64,000 bases of DNA, taken from JASGTU01 sp963821815 (GTDB taxonomy: Bacteria; Chloroflexota; Anaerolineae; Caldilineales; Caldilineaceae). The number at the start of each line of letters is the position of its first letter. Position 1 is the stretch's first letter. The DNA lies in contig CAWGFG010000007.1 in NCBI GenBank assembly GCA_963821815.1, positions 36,099 to 100,098 of the forward strand, read 5' to 3'. Below the pieces are notes generated by a model that saw only the letters and a program-made list of their open reading frames with translations, made no database searches and was not told the DNA's origin. Position numbers and translations under genes: made by a program. Below are positions 47,190 through 56,210 of the stretch, piece by piece.

Positions 47190-47771
47190 TTGTCTCCTCC
47201 TGAATCTAAGTGTTACGAAAACAACGCTTGCCGTAATCTTACTGTAATGACGACACAGTACCGTTGATTGAATAGTTGATTCAATATGGACAACGCGACC
47301 CTGTCCACAAATATGACCCAACAAATATGCCGCAACGAATCCGGCAGTGCATCGACCACTCAGTTCATTCCTGTATGGAACGATCCGCCTATTTTTGGCT
47401 GGGGCGCTCATTCCCTTTAAGCGCCCACATCGCCGATGGCGACGCCCGCTACGATCGCTGCTCGATGACAACCGGACGGCATTCGGCAGGGGCTGCCCCG
47501 TCTAACAAATTGGCGTTCCCGCTGGGGGTACCCCCCCTGGGTACAGAAATCCACTGTGCATAAACTCTATCGATTTACAGAGGATGAATTATTACGATAC
47601 ACTGCTCATATGTCTGTGTATTTGCTGGGATCACGCCGCAACCGCACAGTTTGGCAGACGAAGCTGCGGAATTCCGCAACTGTTATTTAGGTAAGCTTCC
47701 AGTCTCGGAAATATCAGCAAGTCTTCGGCTGCGCAATGTTCTTTGACTTGTCGTAGGTGTAGACCAAATTC
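47190..47771. other. Divergent intergenic region, urease operon versus sensor kinase
   Basis: 582 bases that must contain the promoters for ureA (leftward) and the sensor kinase (rightward). No clear riboswitch, nickel-regulator site or long palindrome was recognised. Short open frames here look random. Confidence 0.4.
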
Positions 47772-50700
47772 ATGAAGATCCTTGTTCAGAAATTTTGTCT
47801 GGCATTCTTGTTGGGCGCGTTAGGGATTCAGGCTTCCGTCTGGGGCGGTAGCGCTTCCGCGACTGCGGCGACCTTGAACGCTGCCACAACAGCCGAACTG
47901 AACCAAGATCAACCCGTCACGCCGCCGGACGGCGATCTGCCTTTTCGCTTTGATCATATCTCCACCGAACATGGACTTTCCAGTTCAGATGTCTGGAGCG
48001 TCCTACGCGACCACCACGGCTTCATGTGGTTTGGCACGCTGGACGGGTTGAACCGCTACGACGGATATGAGATGATAATCTTCAAGCACTCCTTGGCTGA
48101 CCCAACCAGCCTGAGCGACAACAGGATCAGAACATTGTACGAAGACAAGGAGGGCGCTCTTTGGATCGGGACCTGGTCCGGCGGACTCAATCGTTTTGAA
48201 CGGAAGACAGAGACCTTTACCCGTTTTCAAAATGACCCCGCTGACCCAGACAGCCTGAGCAACGACAGCGTCAATGTAATTCTGGAGGATCAGGCCGGCC
48301 GGTTGTGGCTGGGCACCCGCGGCGGCCTGAATCGTTTCGACCCCGCCGCCGGCGTCTTCCGCCGCTACCAGCACGCCCCGGATGACGCAGCCTCTCTGGG
48401 CAATGACAATGTATTTGCGCTGGCCGAAGATAGTGACGGCATGCTTTGGGTGGGAACCGACGGCGGTCTCGACCGTTTTGACTCCGAACTGGAGACCTTC
48501 CGCCACTACCGCCACGATGCGGACGACCCCGCCAGCTTGAGCAACGACGTAATCCGGTCCTTGTTCATAGACAGCAGCGGCACCCTCTGGGTGGGCACAT
48601 GGAGCGGTGGTCTCAACCGTTTCGACCGTACAGACGAAACATTTTCACATTATCAGAACGACCCCAACGACGCGCACAGCTTGAGCAATGATGATGTCGG
48701 CCCTATTCAGCAGGATGCCACGGGAGCCTTATGGATCGGCACGCTTAGCGGCGGCGTTAACCGGCTCGATCCGCAAACCGGGACGTTCTGGCGATTTGGC
48801 GCTGATTACGTCAATCCCTGGGGATTTGGCGCAACCCAAGCCTTTGACATGGCAGAAGGGGCCGGCTTATTGTGGTTTGCCACGGGCAGCGGCGTTTTTA
48901 CGCTCGATCTTCAGCCCAAACCGTTCCGCACCTTTCAGCATGATCCGGACGATGTCAACAGTCTGGCCGCCAATGAAATCGATGCCATCTACGAAGACCC
49001 GCAGGGCGTCCTGTGGGTTACAACATCCGGCGCCGGGTTGAACCGGATCGACCGTCTTACGGGCAAGGTCAGCCGCTTTCAGGACAATCCGTCCGATCCG
49101 ACAAGTTCGAACGCCAACGACATTTGGGCCATCGCCCCCAGCCGCGACGGCACACTGTGGCTGGCCACCTTTGGCAACGGCCTGGGCAAGTTCGATCCGG
49201 AGACAGGAAAGTCTGTCTATTACCGGCATGATGCGGACAACGCGGCAAGCATAGGCTCGGATATTACCACCGCTGTGTTGGAAGACCAGTCCGGCATGGT
49301 CTGGGTGGGCACCTGGGATGCAGGGCTGGACCGCTTCGACCCGGCGACGGGTGCGTTCAGCCATTTTGAACACAACCCCGTCGACTCGACGAGCTTGAGT
49401 GAGAACGTGATTATAACGCTGGTCGAAGATCACAATGGCGAGCTTTGGATCGGAACCTTTAACAACGGCCTCAACCGGTTTAACCGCGCTACGGAATCAT
49501 TCACACGCTATAAGGGCGAAGTCGGCAAGCCCCAAAGTCTTCCCTCCAATGGCGTGACCTCGGTTCTGCTGGACCGGGCAGGGTCGCTCTGGGTAGGCAC
49601 CTGGGGCGGCGGCCTAGCGCGCCTAAACCCTGATACTGGTGAATTTACGCACTACGACCATAGCAGCGGCTTGCCCAGTGACGCCGTCTTCAGCATCCTG
49701 GAGGACGGCCAGGGAAGACTGTGGTTGAGCACCAGCAATGGGTTGTCCCGCTTCGATCCCCGCTCCGAGACCTTTCGCAACTATGACGAGCGCGACGGGC
49801 TGCCGGGCAACGTCTTTGAGGTAGCCACAGCGTTCCAGAGCTCCGGCGGCGAGATGTTCTTCGGAAGTGCGACAAACGGCCTGCTTGCCTTCTATCCCGA
49901 TCAGATTCACGACAACCCCGTCGTTCCCCCCGTGATTATTACCGACCTACTCCTGGAAAATAAGCCCGTTCCGATTGGAGAGGACTCTGTGTTGCAGCAA
50001 GCCATTGACGAAACCGATGCGCTGACGCTCTCCTATCTGGATCGGGTCATCTCGTTTGAGTTCGCCGCTTTGAACTATTCGTCTCCCCAGAAGAACCGCT
50101 ACCGCTATAGGCTGGAAGGCTTCGATCGTACATGGACGGAAGTAGGCAGCGACCGCCGGCTGGTCACATACACCAACCTTGACCCCGGCGACTACGTGTT
50201 CCGCGTAACGGGTTCCAACAATGACGGCGTCTGGAACGTAGCGGGCACATCGCTGGCGCTCACCATCACCCCGCCCTGGTGGGAGACCACCTGGTTCAGT
50301 CTGTCGACCGTGTTGCTGATAATGGGGCTGATCACAGGCGGTTTCGTGTGGCAGCAACGGCGTGCAGAGTTTCAACAGCGTAGGCTGGAGGCGATGGTGG
50401 TCGAGCGCACGCGGGAATTGCACGACGCCCAGGCGCAGATAAGCACCTTGTTCGACAACTCGCCGCTGGGCATTTGCCTGGCCACTGTAGAGGGCGAGAT
50501 TCTGGGAACCAACAGGGCAATGCAGCGTATCAGCGGCTACTCGGAAGACGAACTGCTGCAACAGAATGCAAGCGTGCTATACGCCAATCCCGAGCAGCGA
50601 GCGCAGTTGCTGGACCACGTAATCAAAGTGGGAAATTTGAGCAATTATGGCATCCAACTGCAGCGACGGGACGGCAGCCACTACTTCGCCAGCGTGAACA

Positions 50701-51971
50701 TGAGCCGGCTGGAAATGGCCGGCCAGGATGTGATATTGGGAATCGTCGACGACATTACGCAACAAGTGAAAACCAGCGAAGCCCTGACCACTTTGCATCA
50801 AATCTCATACGATCTGGTATCCACCACAGACCTGCAAACCCTGCTCGATCATGCTTTGCAACAGCTGTACGAGATCGTGGACTTCCAGCGGGCCGCCCTG
50901 ATGCTGGTGGAAGACGGCGAGGAATCGCTGACGATCTATGTTTACACGTCACCGGTTTCGCCTCCTGATCTCGCCGACATTCAGCTTCTCGTCAATGATT
51001 GGCCGGTCCTGGAAGCTGCTTTAAACGGACAGGGAACGGCCTATATACCGGATATATTGGACAATCAAGCCGCCCAGACCGAGATGAACGGTGTGCAGAT
51101 TGAGGCGTGGGCGGCCGCGCTGAAAGCAAGCAGAAGCTGGCTGGGTCTGCCCCTTCGCGTAGGAGAACGCTCAATTGGCGTGCTCAATCTCCTGCACGAT
51201 GACGTGAATTGCTATGCGGAAGGAGACATTAATCTGTCGCGTACGTTCGCGAACCAGTTCGCCGTGGCCATCGACGATATCCGTCTGAATGAGCAGACAA
51301 AGCGAAACGCTGCTGCCGAAGAACGGGCCCGCATCGCGCGCGAGTTGCATGACTCGGTTACTCAGACCCTGTTCACCGCCAGCATGATCGCCGAATCAAC
51401 GCCGCTGATCTGGAACAAGGATCAGAACCTCGGACGCCAGAACATGGACAAGCTCGGCTTGCTGATGCGAGGCGCGTTGGCCGAGATGCGTTCCTTGCTG
51501 CTCGAATTGCGCGCGGACAAAATGCCGAACCAAACTCTGGGCCAACTGTTTACCGTCTTGGCGGACGCAGCCCAGGCGCGGAGTAATATGACCGTCTCCA
51601 TCAACATCGAGGATGATTGTGAACCGCCCCCAGAGGTAGCCATGACCTTTTATCGCATCACGCAGGAAGCGATGAACAATGTGATCAAGCATGCCGAGGC
51701 GACCAAGGTCGATATTACGCTGATAACCAAATCCGTTCAGGGCGAGCACAGTGAACGCCGCCAGGCGGCGCTTCACATCCGCGATGATGGTCGCGGCTTT
51801 GATCCCCAGGTGATTCCCGCCGAGCACATGGGACTCAAGATTATGGCAGAGCGTGTCCAAGAGATCGGCGGTGATCTACAGATTCATAGCAAACCCGGTC
51901 ATGGCGCCGAAGTCACAGTGACCTGGACAGACGCAGAGACAGACCCGCAAGGAAAGACAAGCCATGACTGA
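47772..51971 (+). CDS. Two-propeller sensor histidine kinase with PAS and GAF domains
   Basis: 1399 residues. The signal peptide is followed by 14 propeller blade motifs of the LWIGTWSGGLNRFD type (residues about 60-690), enough for two seven-bladed beta-propellers outside the cell. Next comes a Y_Y_Y domain (YRYRLEGFDRTWTEVGSDRR) and one membrane helix near residue 850 (LSTVLLIMGLITGGFVW). Inside are PAS (FDNSPLGICLATVEGEILG), GAF (LLDHALQQLYEIVDFQRAAL), a HisKA_3 box with phospho-His in ARIARELHDSVTQTL, and an HATPase with RITQEAMNNVIKHA and DDGRGFDP. It phosphorylates the regulator encoded next, whose start overlaps this stop by eight bases. Signal unknown, perhaps a glycan or peptide. Confidence 0.93.
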   Translation: MKILVQKFCLAFLLGALGIQASVWGGSASATAATLNAATTAELNQDQPVTPPDGDLPFRFDHISTEHGLSSSDVWSVLRDHHGFMWFGTLDGLNRYDGYEMIIFKHSLADPTSLSDNRIRTLYEDKEGALWIGTWSGGLNRFERKTETFTRFQNDPADPDSLSNDSVNVILEDQAGRLWLGTRGGLNRFDPAAGVFRRYQHAPDDAASLGNDNVFALAEDSDGMLWVGTDGGLDRFDSELETFRHYRHDADDPASLSNDVIRSLFIDSSGTLWVGTWSGGLNRFDRTDETFSHYQNDPNDAHSLSNDDVGPIQQDATGALWIGTLSGGVNRLDPQTGTFWRFGADYVNPWGFGATQAFDMAEGAGLLWFATGSGVFTLDLQPKPFRTFQHDPDDVNSLAANEIDAIYEDPQGVLWVTTSGAGLNRIDRLTGKVSRFQDNPSDPTSSNANDIWAIAPSRDGTLWLATFGNGLGKFDPETGKSVYYRHDADNAASIGSDITTAVLEDQSGMVWVGTWDAGLDRFDPATGAFSHFEHNPVDSTSLSENVIITLVEDHNGELWIGTFNNGLNRFNRATESFTRYKGEVGKPQSLPSNGVTSVLLDRAGSLWVGTWGGGLARLNPDTGEFTHYDHSSGLPSDAVFSILEDGQGRLWLSTSNGLSRFDPRSETFRNYDERDGLPGNVFEVATAFQSSGGEMFFGSATNGLLAFYPDQIHDNPVVPPVIITDLLLENKPVPIGEDSVLQQAIDETDALTLSYLDRVISFEFAALNYSSPQKNRYRYRLEGFDRTWTEVGSDRRLVTYTNLDPGDYVFRVTGSNNDGVWNVAGTSLALTITPPWWETTWFSLSTVLLIMGLITGGFVWQQRRAEFQQRRLEAMVVERTRELHDAQAQISTLFDNSPLGICLATVEGEILGTNRAMQRISGYSEDELLQQNASVLYANPEQRAQLLDHVIKVGNLSNYGIQLQRRDGSHYFASVNMSRLEMAGQDVILGIVDDITQQVKTSEALTTLHQISYDLVSTTDLQTLLDHALQQLYEIVDFQRAALMLVEDGEESLTIYVYTSPVSPPDLADIQLLVNDWPVLEAALNGQGTAYIPDILDNQAAQTEMNGVQIEAWAAALKASRSWLGLPLRVGERSIGVLNLLHDDVNCYAEGDINLSRTFANQFAVAIDDIRLNEQTKRNAAAEERARIARELHDSVTQTLFTASMIAESTPLIWNKDQNLGRQNMDKLGLLMRGALAEMRSLLLELRADKMPNQTLGQLFTVLADAAQARSNMTVSINIEDDCEPPPEVAMTFYRITQEAMNNVIKHAEATKVDITLITKSVQGEHSERRQAALHIRDDGRGFDPQVIPAEHMGLKIMAERVQEIGGDLQIHSKPGHGAEVTVTWTDAETDPQGKTSHD

Positions 51972-52641
51972 TCCGCAGTCAATGGCGCAATCAGCGCCCG
52001 ATCCGCTCTCTCCTCCGATCAAAGTGATGATCGTCGACGACCATACGATCGTCCGCGATGGATTAAAGAGCATGCTGCTGGCTTTTGATGACCTGGAGAT
52101 GGTCGGCGAGGCGGGGGACGGCAACGAAGCGCTGGCCTGCTGCCGGCAGACGCAGCCTGACGTGATCCTGATGGACATGTCAATGCCAAAGATGGATGGC
52201 ATTGCCGCGGTGCGCGCCCTTCTGGAATATGATGCGCAGATCAAGATCATCATGCTGACCAGCTTCGTAGAGGACAATGTCGTGCAAGAGGCGTTAGAGG
52301 CGGGCGCGGTCGGCTACCTGCATAAGAACGTTGCCATTCACACTCTGGCTGAGGCTATTCGCTTGGCCTACACGGGGCAGCCGACTCTATCGCCGGAAGC
52401 AACTACAGCGCTAATCCGTTCCCAAACAGGACCCCGCAAACTAGGAAGTGATTTGAGCGTTCGCGAACGCGAGGTGCTGGCGCTGGTCGTTGAGGGCTTG
52501 AACAATGATGAGATTGCTGAAAGGCTCGTGATCAGTCCGGCCACGGTGCGGCATCATGTGAGCGCCTGTCTGCGGAAGCTGGACGCGGCCAATCGTGCGC
52601 AAGCCGCAGCCCTGGCCACCAAACACCGCCTGATTTCCTAA
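51964..52641 (+). CDS. LuxR/NarL-family response regulator
   Basis: 225 residues. The receiver domain has the acidic pair in MIVDDHTIVRD, phospho-acceptor Asp in VILMDMSMPKMDG and Lys in GYLHKNV. The C-terminal LuxR-type helix-turn-helix is LSVREREVLALVVEGLNNDE followed by ISPATVRHHVSACLRKLDA. It is translationally coupled to the upstream kinase. Targets are unknown; the divergent urease operon is one candidate. Confidence 0.95.
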   Translation: MTDPQSMAQSAPDPLSPPIKVMIVDDHTIVRDGLKSMLLAFDDLEMVGEAGDGNEALACCRQTQPDVILMDMSMPKMDGIAAVRALLEYDAQIKIIMLTSFVEDNVVQEALEAGAVGYLHKNVAIHTLAEAIRLAYTGQPTLSPEATTALIRSQTGPRKLGSDLSVREREVLALVVEGLNNDEIAERLVISPATVRHHVSACLRKLDAANRAQAAALATKHRLIS

Positions 52642-52956
52642 ACCTCTCCGCTAGACCACAGTTAGATCACAGTTATATGCGAGGAGATGCGCGCGAGGCG
52701 CTTCTCCGTCGAAAATAGGCGGATCGTCCTATTCAGGAATGAAATGAGTGGTCGATGCGACCTCAGGTTCTTTGCGCCATACTGATTGTCTAGCATTGCC
52801 ATTGTCAAGCTGGAATCGTTTCGCGAGGACGCGGTGTCATCCTCGTGAGGCTCTTTTGGGGGGCGCTTGACTACACAGCCGACGCGGGCTTTTTGTGAAA
52901 TCGGCATTTTGCATGATCTTGGCCGCCTGCCTGGGACGCCACACAGGATATAAACC
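52642..52956. other. Intergenic region without a recognised gene
   Basis: 315 bases between the response regulator and the receiver-only gene. I see no RNA gene or strong promoter. GCGAGGAGATGCGCGCGAGG near 52680 is GC-rich but not a clear hairpin. Confidence 0.35.
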
Positions 52957-53331
52957 GTGCGCATATTCATCGCAAGTGCAGACAGGATGCTTAGGCTGGC
53001 GCTGCAGTTGCTGTTGGAAAGCGAACCCGGTATGGCTGTAAGCGGTATGTCGGATCGATCGGAAGGTCTATTGACCGTCATGAAGGTCTTGCAGTCGGAC
53101 GTACTGCTGCTAGACTATGAGCTCACCAAACAAACGACGACCGAACTCGTTGGCGATGTGCATCACCTGAGTTACCCGACCAAGATCGTTGTCTTGTCCA
53201 TCGATCCACAGATGGAAGCAACGATGCTGGCGGCTGGCGCCAACGCTTTCATCAGCAAGAACATTCCGCCAGATGATCTGCTGCCGACCCTCAGAGGCAT
53301 GCGGTTCTCGCTAGACATAGACTCGCCCTGA
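52957..53331 (+). CDS. Receiver-domain-only protein, atypical
   Basis: 124 residues forming a single receiver-like domain: MRIFIASADRMLRLALQLLL, the probable phospho-acceptor Asp in VLLLDYELT, and Lys in AFISKNIPPDD. The acidic pair after strand 1 (normally DD or ED) is reduced to SAD, so Mg binding and phosphorylation may be impaired. It has no output domain. It is not directly coupled to a kinase gene. It may act as a phosphate sink or a phosphorylation-independent switch. Confidence 0.7.
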   Translation: MRIFIASADRMLRLALQLLLESEPGMAVSGMSDRSEGLLTVMKVLQSDVLLLDYELTKQTTTELVGDVHHLSYPTKIVVLSIDPQMEATMLAAGANAFISKNIPPDDLLPTLRGMRFSLDIDSP

Positions 53332-53367
53332 AGATAAACAACTACCATCATTCAAAGGAGAAATATC

Positions 53368-53952
53368 GTGAGCCAACAAGAGACTACGGCTGTCTACAAC
53401 ATCGTCGCCTTTGTTTTCGCCGACAAAGAGAGTGCGCAGAGGGTCAGTAAGGAGTTGAAATCCAATGCCAAGCCCGCGGGTTACAAGATCATCGCCAACG
53501 CGACGGTCGAGGTTGACGACAAGGGCAAGCCCCACGTGCACGAAGCCGGTCACGGAGGCTGGGGAGCGGGCGTTGGAATTGCGGGCGGCAGTCTGCTGGG
53601 GTTGATCGGCGGCCCAGCCGGTCTACTGGTCTGGGCGGTGGCCGGCGGCGCCATTGGCGGCGTGATTGGCAAGCACATGGGCCGCGCCATTCCTGCCGAT
53701 GATCTGGAGCAACTGGCGGCGCAAATGCAGCCTAACACGTCCGCCATATTGGCAATGGTCGAAGATACGGCAGCCGAGGCGCTTATGGGCGATATGCAGG
53801 ATTATCAGGCCCAGGTCATTACATTGACGGTGGGCGATGAAACATCAGGCGAGATCGCTCAGGCGGTTGAAGTCGATGTGGAAGGCCCAGAGGATGAAGC
53901 CCCGGCGGATGACGCTCCCACAGAAGACAATGCCGAGAAGGCGAAGGAGTAA
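53368..53952 (+). CDS. DUF1269-type protein with glycine-zipper membrane segment
   Basis: 194 residues. The N-terminal part (VAFVFADKESAQRVSKELKS) and the central Gly-rich hydrophobic stretch (VGIAGGSLLGLIGGPAGLLV, WAVAGGAIGGVIGKHMGR) match DUF1269. The C-terminal LEQLAAQMQPNTSAILAMVE fits the same family, followed by a highly acidic tail. Such proteins are often stress-linked and membrane-associated; the function is not established. The start follows AAAGGAG. Confidence 0.75.
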   Translation: MSQQETTAVYNIVAFVFADKESAQRVSKELKSNAKPAGYKIIANATVEVDDKGKPHVHEAGHGGWGAGVGIAGGSLLGLIGGPAGLLVWAVAGGAIGGVIGKHMGRAIPADDLEQLAAQMQPNTSAILAMVEDTAAEALMGDMQDYQAQVITLTVGDETSGEIAQAVEVDVEGPEDEAPADDAPTEDNAEKAKE

Positions 53953-54058
53953 TCCACCAGAAACAAACCGAACGTATCTTGCTAGGGTGCGGTCGGTTTG
54001 TCAGGAGCGAACTGACTCACACATTTCTATATGCTTTCTATAATGCAAGGAGAGAACG

Positions 54059-54508
54059 ATGACGATACAAGACGCATCTACCCCGGTCGAGGAAATTCAA
54101 GCGCTCTATGTTCAGACCGCTGGCGGCGTGACGTACGCCGACGGTAAACTTACGCTCCACAGCCTTGCGCCGGCAACCCTGTTCTTTTCCGATCGGCCGG
54201 ATCGCGTGACCGGCCACGTGACGTCAGAGGAGTTCGTGCAGACCTGGGGCGACGGCGACGACAGCTTTGCCTCCAATCCGCCCAATGCCGCGCTCTCGAT
54301 CTTCGGCGACGGTCAAGTTCACGATGTCGTTGTCGAGTTGGCTGAGCCTGTTCTGGCCGGCGCCGACCTGACCTATCGCGTGGATGTGCTGGATGGTGAG
54401 CTGCCCGCCAATGGCGGTCCCAGTTCGCTGTTCATCGATGTCATCGGCCGTCCGCTTTCCCCGGTGTCTGTGGCTGGTGTGCGCCGCCGCGAACGGCGTC
54501 GTCGGTAG
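54059..54508 (+). CDS. Uncharacterised conserved small protein
   Basis: 149 residues without signal peptide or membrane helix. It has a compact beta-rich look: VTYADGKLTLHSLAPATLFF, SDRPDRVTGHVTSEEFVQTW, DSFASNPPNAALSIFGD and then LTYRVDVLDGELPANGGPSS with SLFIDVIG. I have an impression of similar proteins of unknown function in many bacteria, but I do not know a name for the family. The tail is strongly basic (RRRERRRR). Preceded by AAGGAGAG. Confidence 0.6.
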   Translation: MTIQDASTPVEEIQALYVQTAGGVTYADGKLTLHSLAPATLFFSDRPDRVTGHVTSEEFVQTWGDGDDSFASNPPNAALSIFGDGQVHDVVVELAEPVLAGADLTYRVDVLDGELPANGGPSSLFIDVIGRPLSPVSVAGVRRRERRRR

Positions 54509-54605
54509 GGAACTATTTGCGCCGCCTGAATTAGTCTTTTGGGCAAGAAATTGTGAAAAGCGCCGGCTAACGCATCGAAATTACCACATCAAACGGCCGA
54601 TCAAG

Positions 54606-54651
54606 GAAGCTCGTCGCGCGCTCAGTCCCGACTGAGCGTGCGACGAGCTTC
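54606..54651 (+). terminator. Long hairpin between the small unknown gene and the ClC gene
   Basis: A 21-bp stem (GAAGCTCGTCGCGCGCTCAG and its complement) with one G-U pair and a 4-base loop, about 100 bases after the upstream stop. No U-run follows, so termination would be atypical. Its symmetry also suits a bidirectional element. Confidence 0.5.
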
Positions 54652-54726
54652 TGCTGTACTGCTTCTATCAACATTAGGTTCGGCTTCGCAGCAGTTACAG
54701 AATAGGGGCGCCCAAGAGGAGAAATT

Positions 54727-56010
54727 ATGTCAGAAGATTTTAACCTAAAATCAGAAGAATACTGGCATCGTTTAGGCTGGGGCCTATTGACAGGGCTGCT
54801 CAGTGCGATAGGGGCATTTATCTTCATCGGCCTTATGAACCTTGGCCAGAGCCTAGTCCTGCCAGAGTTGACGGACTGGACGCCTTTTTCCGGGCCATGG
54901 ATAATGATCCTTATCATGACAGCGGTCGGCCTACTGGTGGGCGTCATCCATCGTTTTAGCGCGGCCGCAGAGCTCGATGTATTTGCTGCGATAGATGAAG
55001 GGCAAATGGATCCGAAGCCTGTGCCGGCGTCGCTGCTGGTGTCGCTGGCATCGCTGATCGGCGGATTCAGTCTTGGTCCCGAAGTGCCCACCGGCATGTT
55101 GGCGGCAGGCCTGGGCTCCTGGATCTCCAAGCGGCGGGAACTGGACGTTAAAACAACCCGGACCAATATTCTCAGCAGTGTATCATCCGCCTACGCTGGT
55201 CTCTTTTCTTCGCCGTTTGCAATGCTGCTGATACTGCTGGAATCGGCGCATGTCCAATCTGTAGCCTACTATGGAACATTGTTGATTGCTGGGCTATCCG
55301 CTGCGGTGGGGTTTGCTCTCTTTTATGGGCTTGGCGGAGACGCCTTCTCGCCACTGCTAGGTATTTTGTCGCCGCCCGCCTACGAACTGAGAATCTGGCA
55401 CCTGGGAGTGGCCTTATTATTGGGACTTCTTGCTGTTCCTATTGGCCTGCTCTTTCCGGTGCTCTCGAAGTTTCTCGGTCGCCTGACAGCGCCGCTTAAG
55501 AGTAAACCGATTCTTCGCGGCGTATTAGGCGGGTTGTTTTTAGGCCTGCTGGCTTTTGCCCTCCCGATTACGATTGGTTTGGGCACAAATGAAATGGTTA
55601 CCGTTACACAACAAGCGGCAGAAATCGGTGTCGGCCTTCTGCTTGTGTTTGCGCTAGCCAAGCTATTGGCCTTAAGTGGAGCGCTATCCTTCGGCTTCAT
55701 TGGCGGCCCGATTTTTCCGCTCCTATTTGTCGGCTCGACTCTAGGATCAGTAGTATTGCTACTCTTTCCCCAGCTTCCTATGGGTTTGGCCGTGGGCTGC
55801 ATGATCGTTGCAGTACCCGCCGCTGTTGTACCCATTCCGTTGGGGCTGAGCGTAATCGGAATCGTCATAATGGGGCTGCCGCCAACCAATGCCCTACCCG
55901 TTATCCTGGCGGGCTTGGTCGCATTCTCTATCGTCCGGGGGCTGGTTGTGCCACGCTTGCAACAAAAACAGCAAGCAGCGGGAAGCGACTCGAAGAAGGA
56001 GACAAATTAG
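54727..56010 (+). CDS. ClC-family chloride channel/antiporter
   Basis: 427 residues with about ten membrane helices. The anion-coordinating motif with the gating glutamate is GGFSLGPEVPTGMLAAGLGS (about residue 115). The later LSGALSFGFIGGPIFPLLFV corresponds to the GxFxP region. There is no C-terminal CBS domain. The gating Glu is present, so a proton-coupled antiporter or a chloride channel are both possible. The start follows AAGAGGAGAAATT. Confidence 0.85.
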   Translation: MSEDFNLKSEEYWHRLGWGLLTGLLSAIGAFIFIGLMNLGQSLVLPELTDWTPFSGPWIMILIMTAVGLLVGVIHRFSAAAELDVFAAIDEGQMDPKPVPASLLVSLASLIGGFSLGPEVPTGMLAAGLGSWISKRRELDVKTTRTNILSSVSSAYAGLFSSPFAMLLILLESAHVQSVAYYGTLLIAGLSAAVGFALFYGLGGDAFSPLLGILSPPAYELRIWHLGVALLLGLLAVPIGLLFPVLSKFLGRLTAPLKSKPILRGVLGGLFLGLLAFALPITIGLGTNEMVTVTQQAAEIGVGLLLVFALAKLLALSGALSFGFIGGPIFPLLFVGSTLGSVVLLLFPQLPMGLAVGCMIVAVPAAVVPIPLGLSVIGIVIMGLPPTNALPVILAGLVAFSIVRGLVVPRLQQKQQAAGSDSKKETN

Positions 56011-56210
56011 GTCGATTGGTTAGCTGCGAGGAGGGCTGCATTGGATAACTGAATTTTCGTAGCCGGTAAATGCAGAGTTCTGCTGACTCCGTGTCTCGTC
56101 GTCTCAGACAGAAAGTTGCTCGGCGGCGTAAGAACTGCTGTCTAATTCACCAGGAGCAGAACTAGAGTAACGCTTTCTCTTTTTCGTGAAAGCATAAGGA
56201 GTCACAGCAT

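Noticed and set aside
47276..47563. 95-residue open frame between ureA and the kinase
   Set aside because: No ribosome site, no recognisable motif and random-looking composition.
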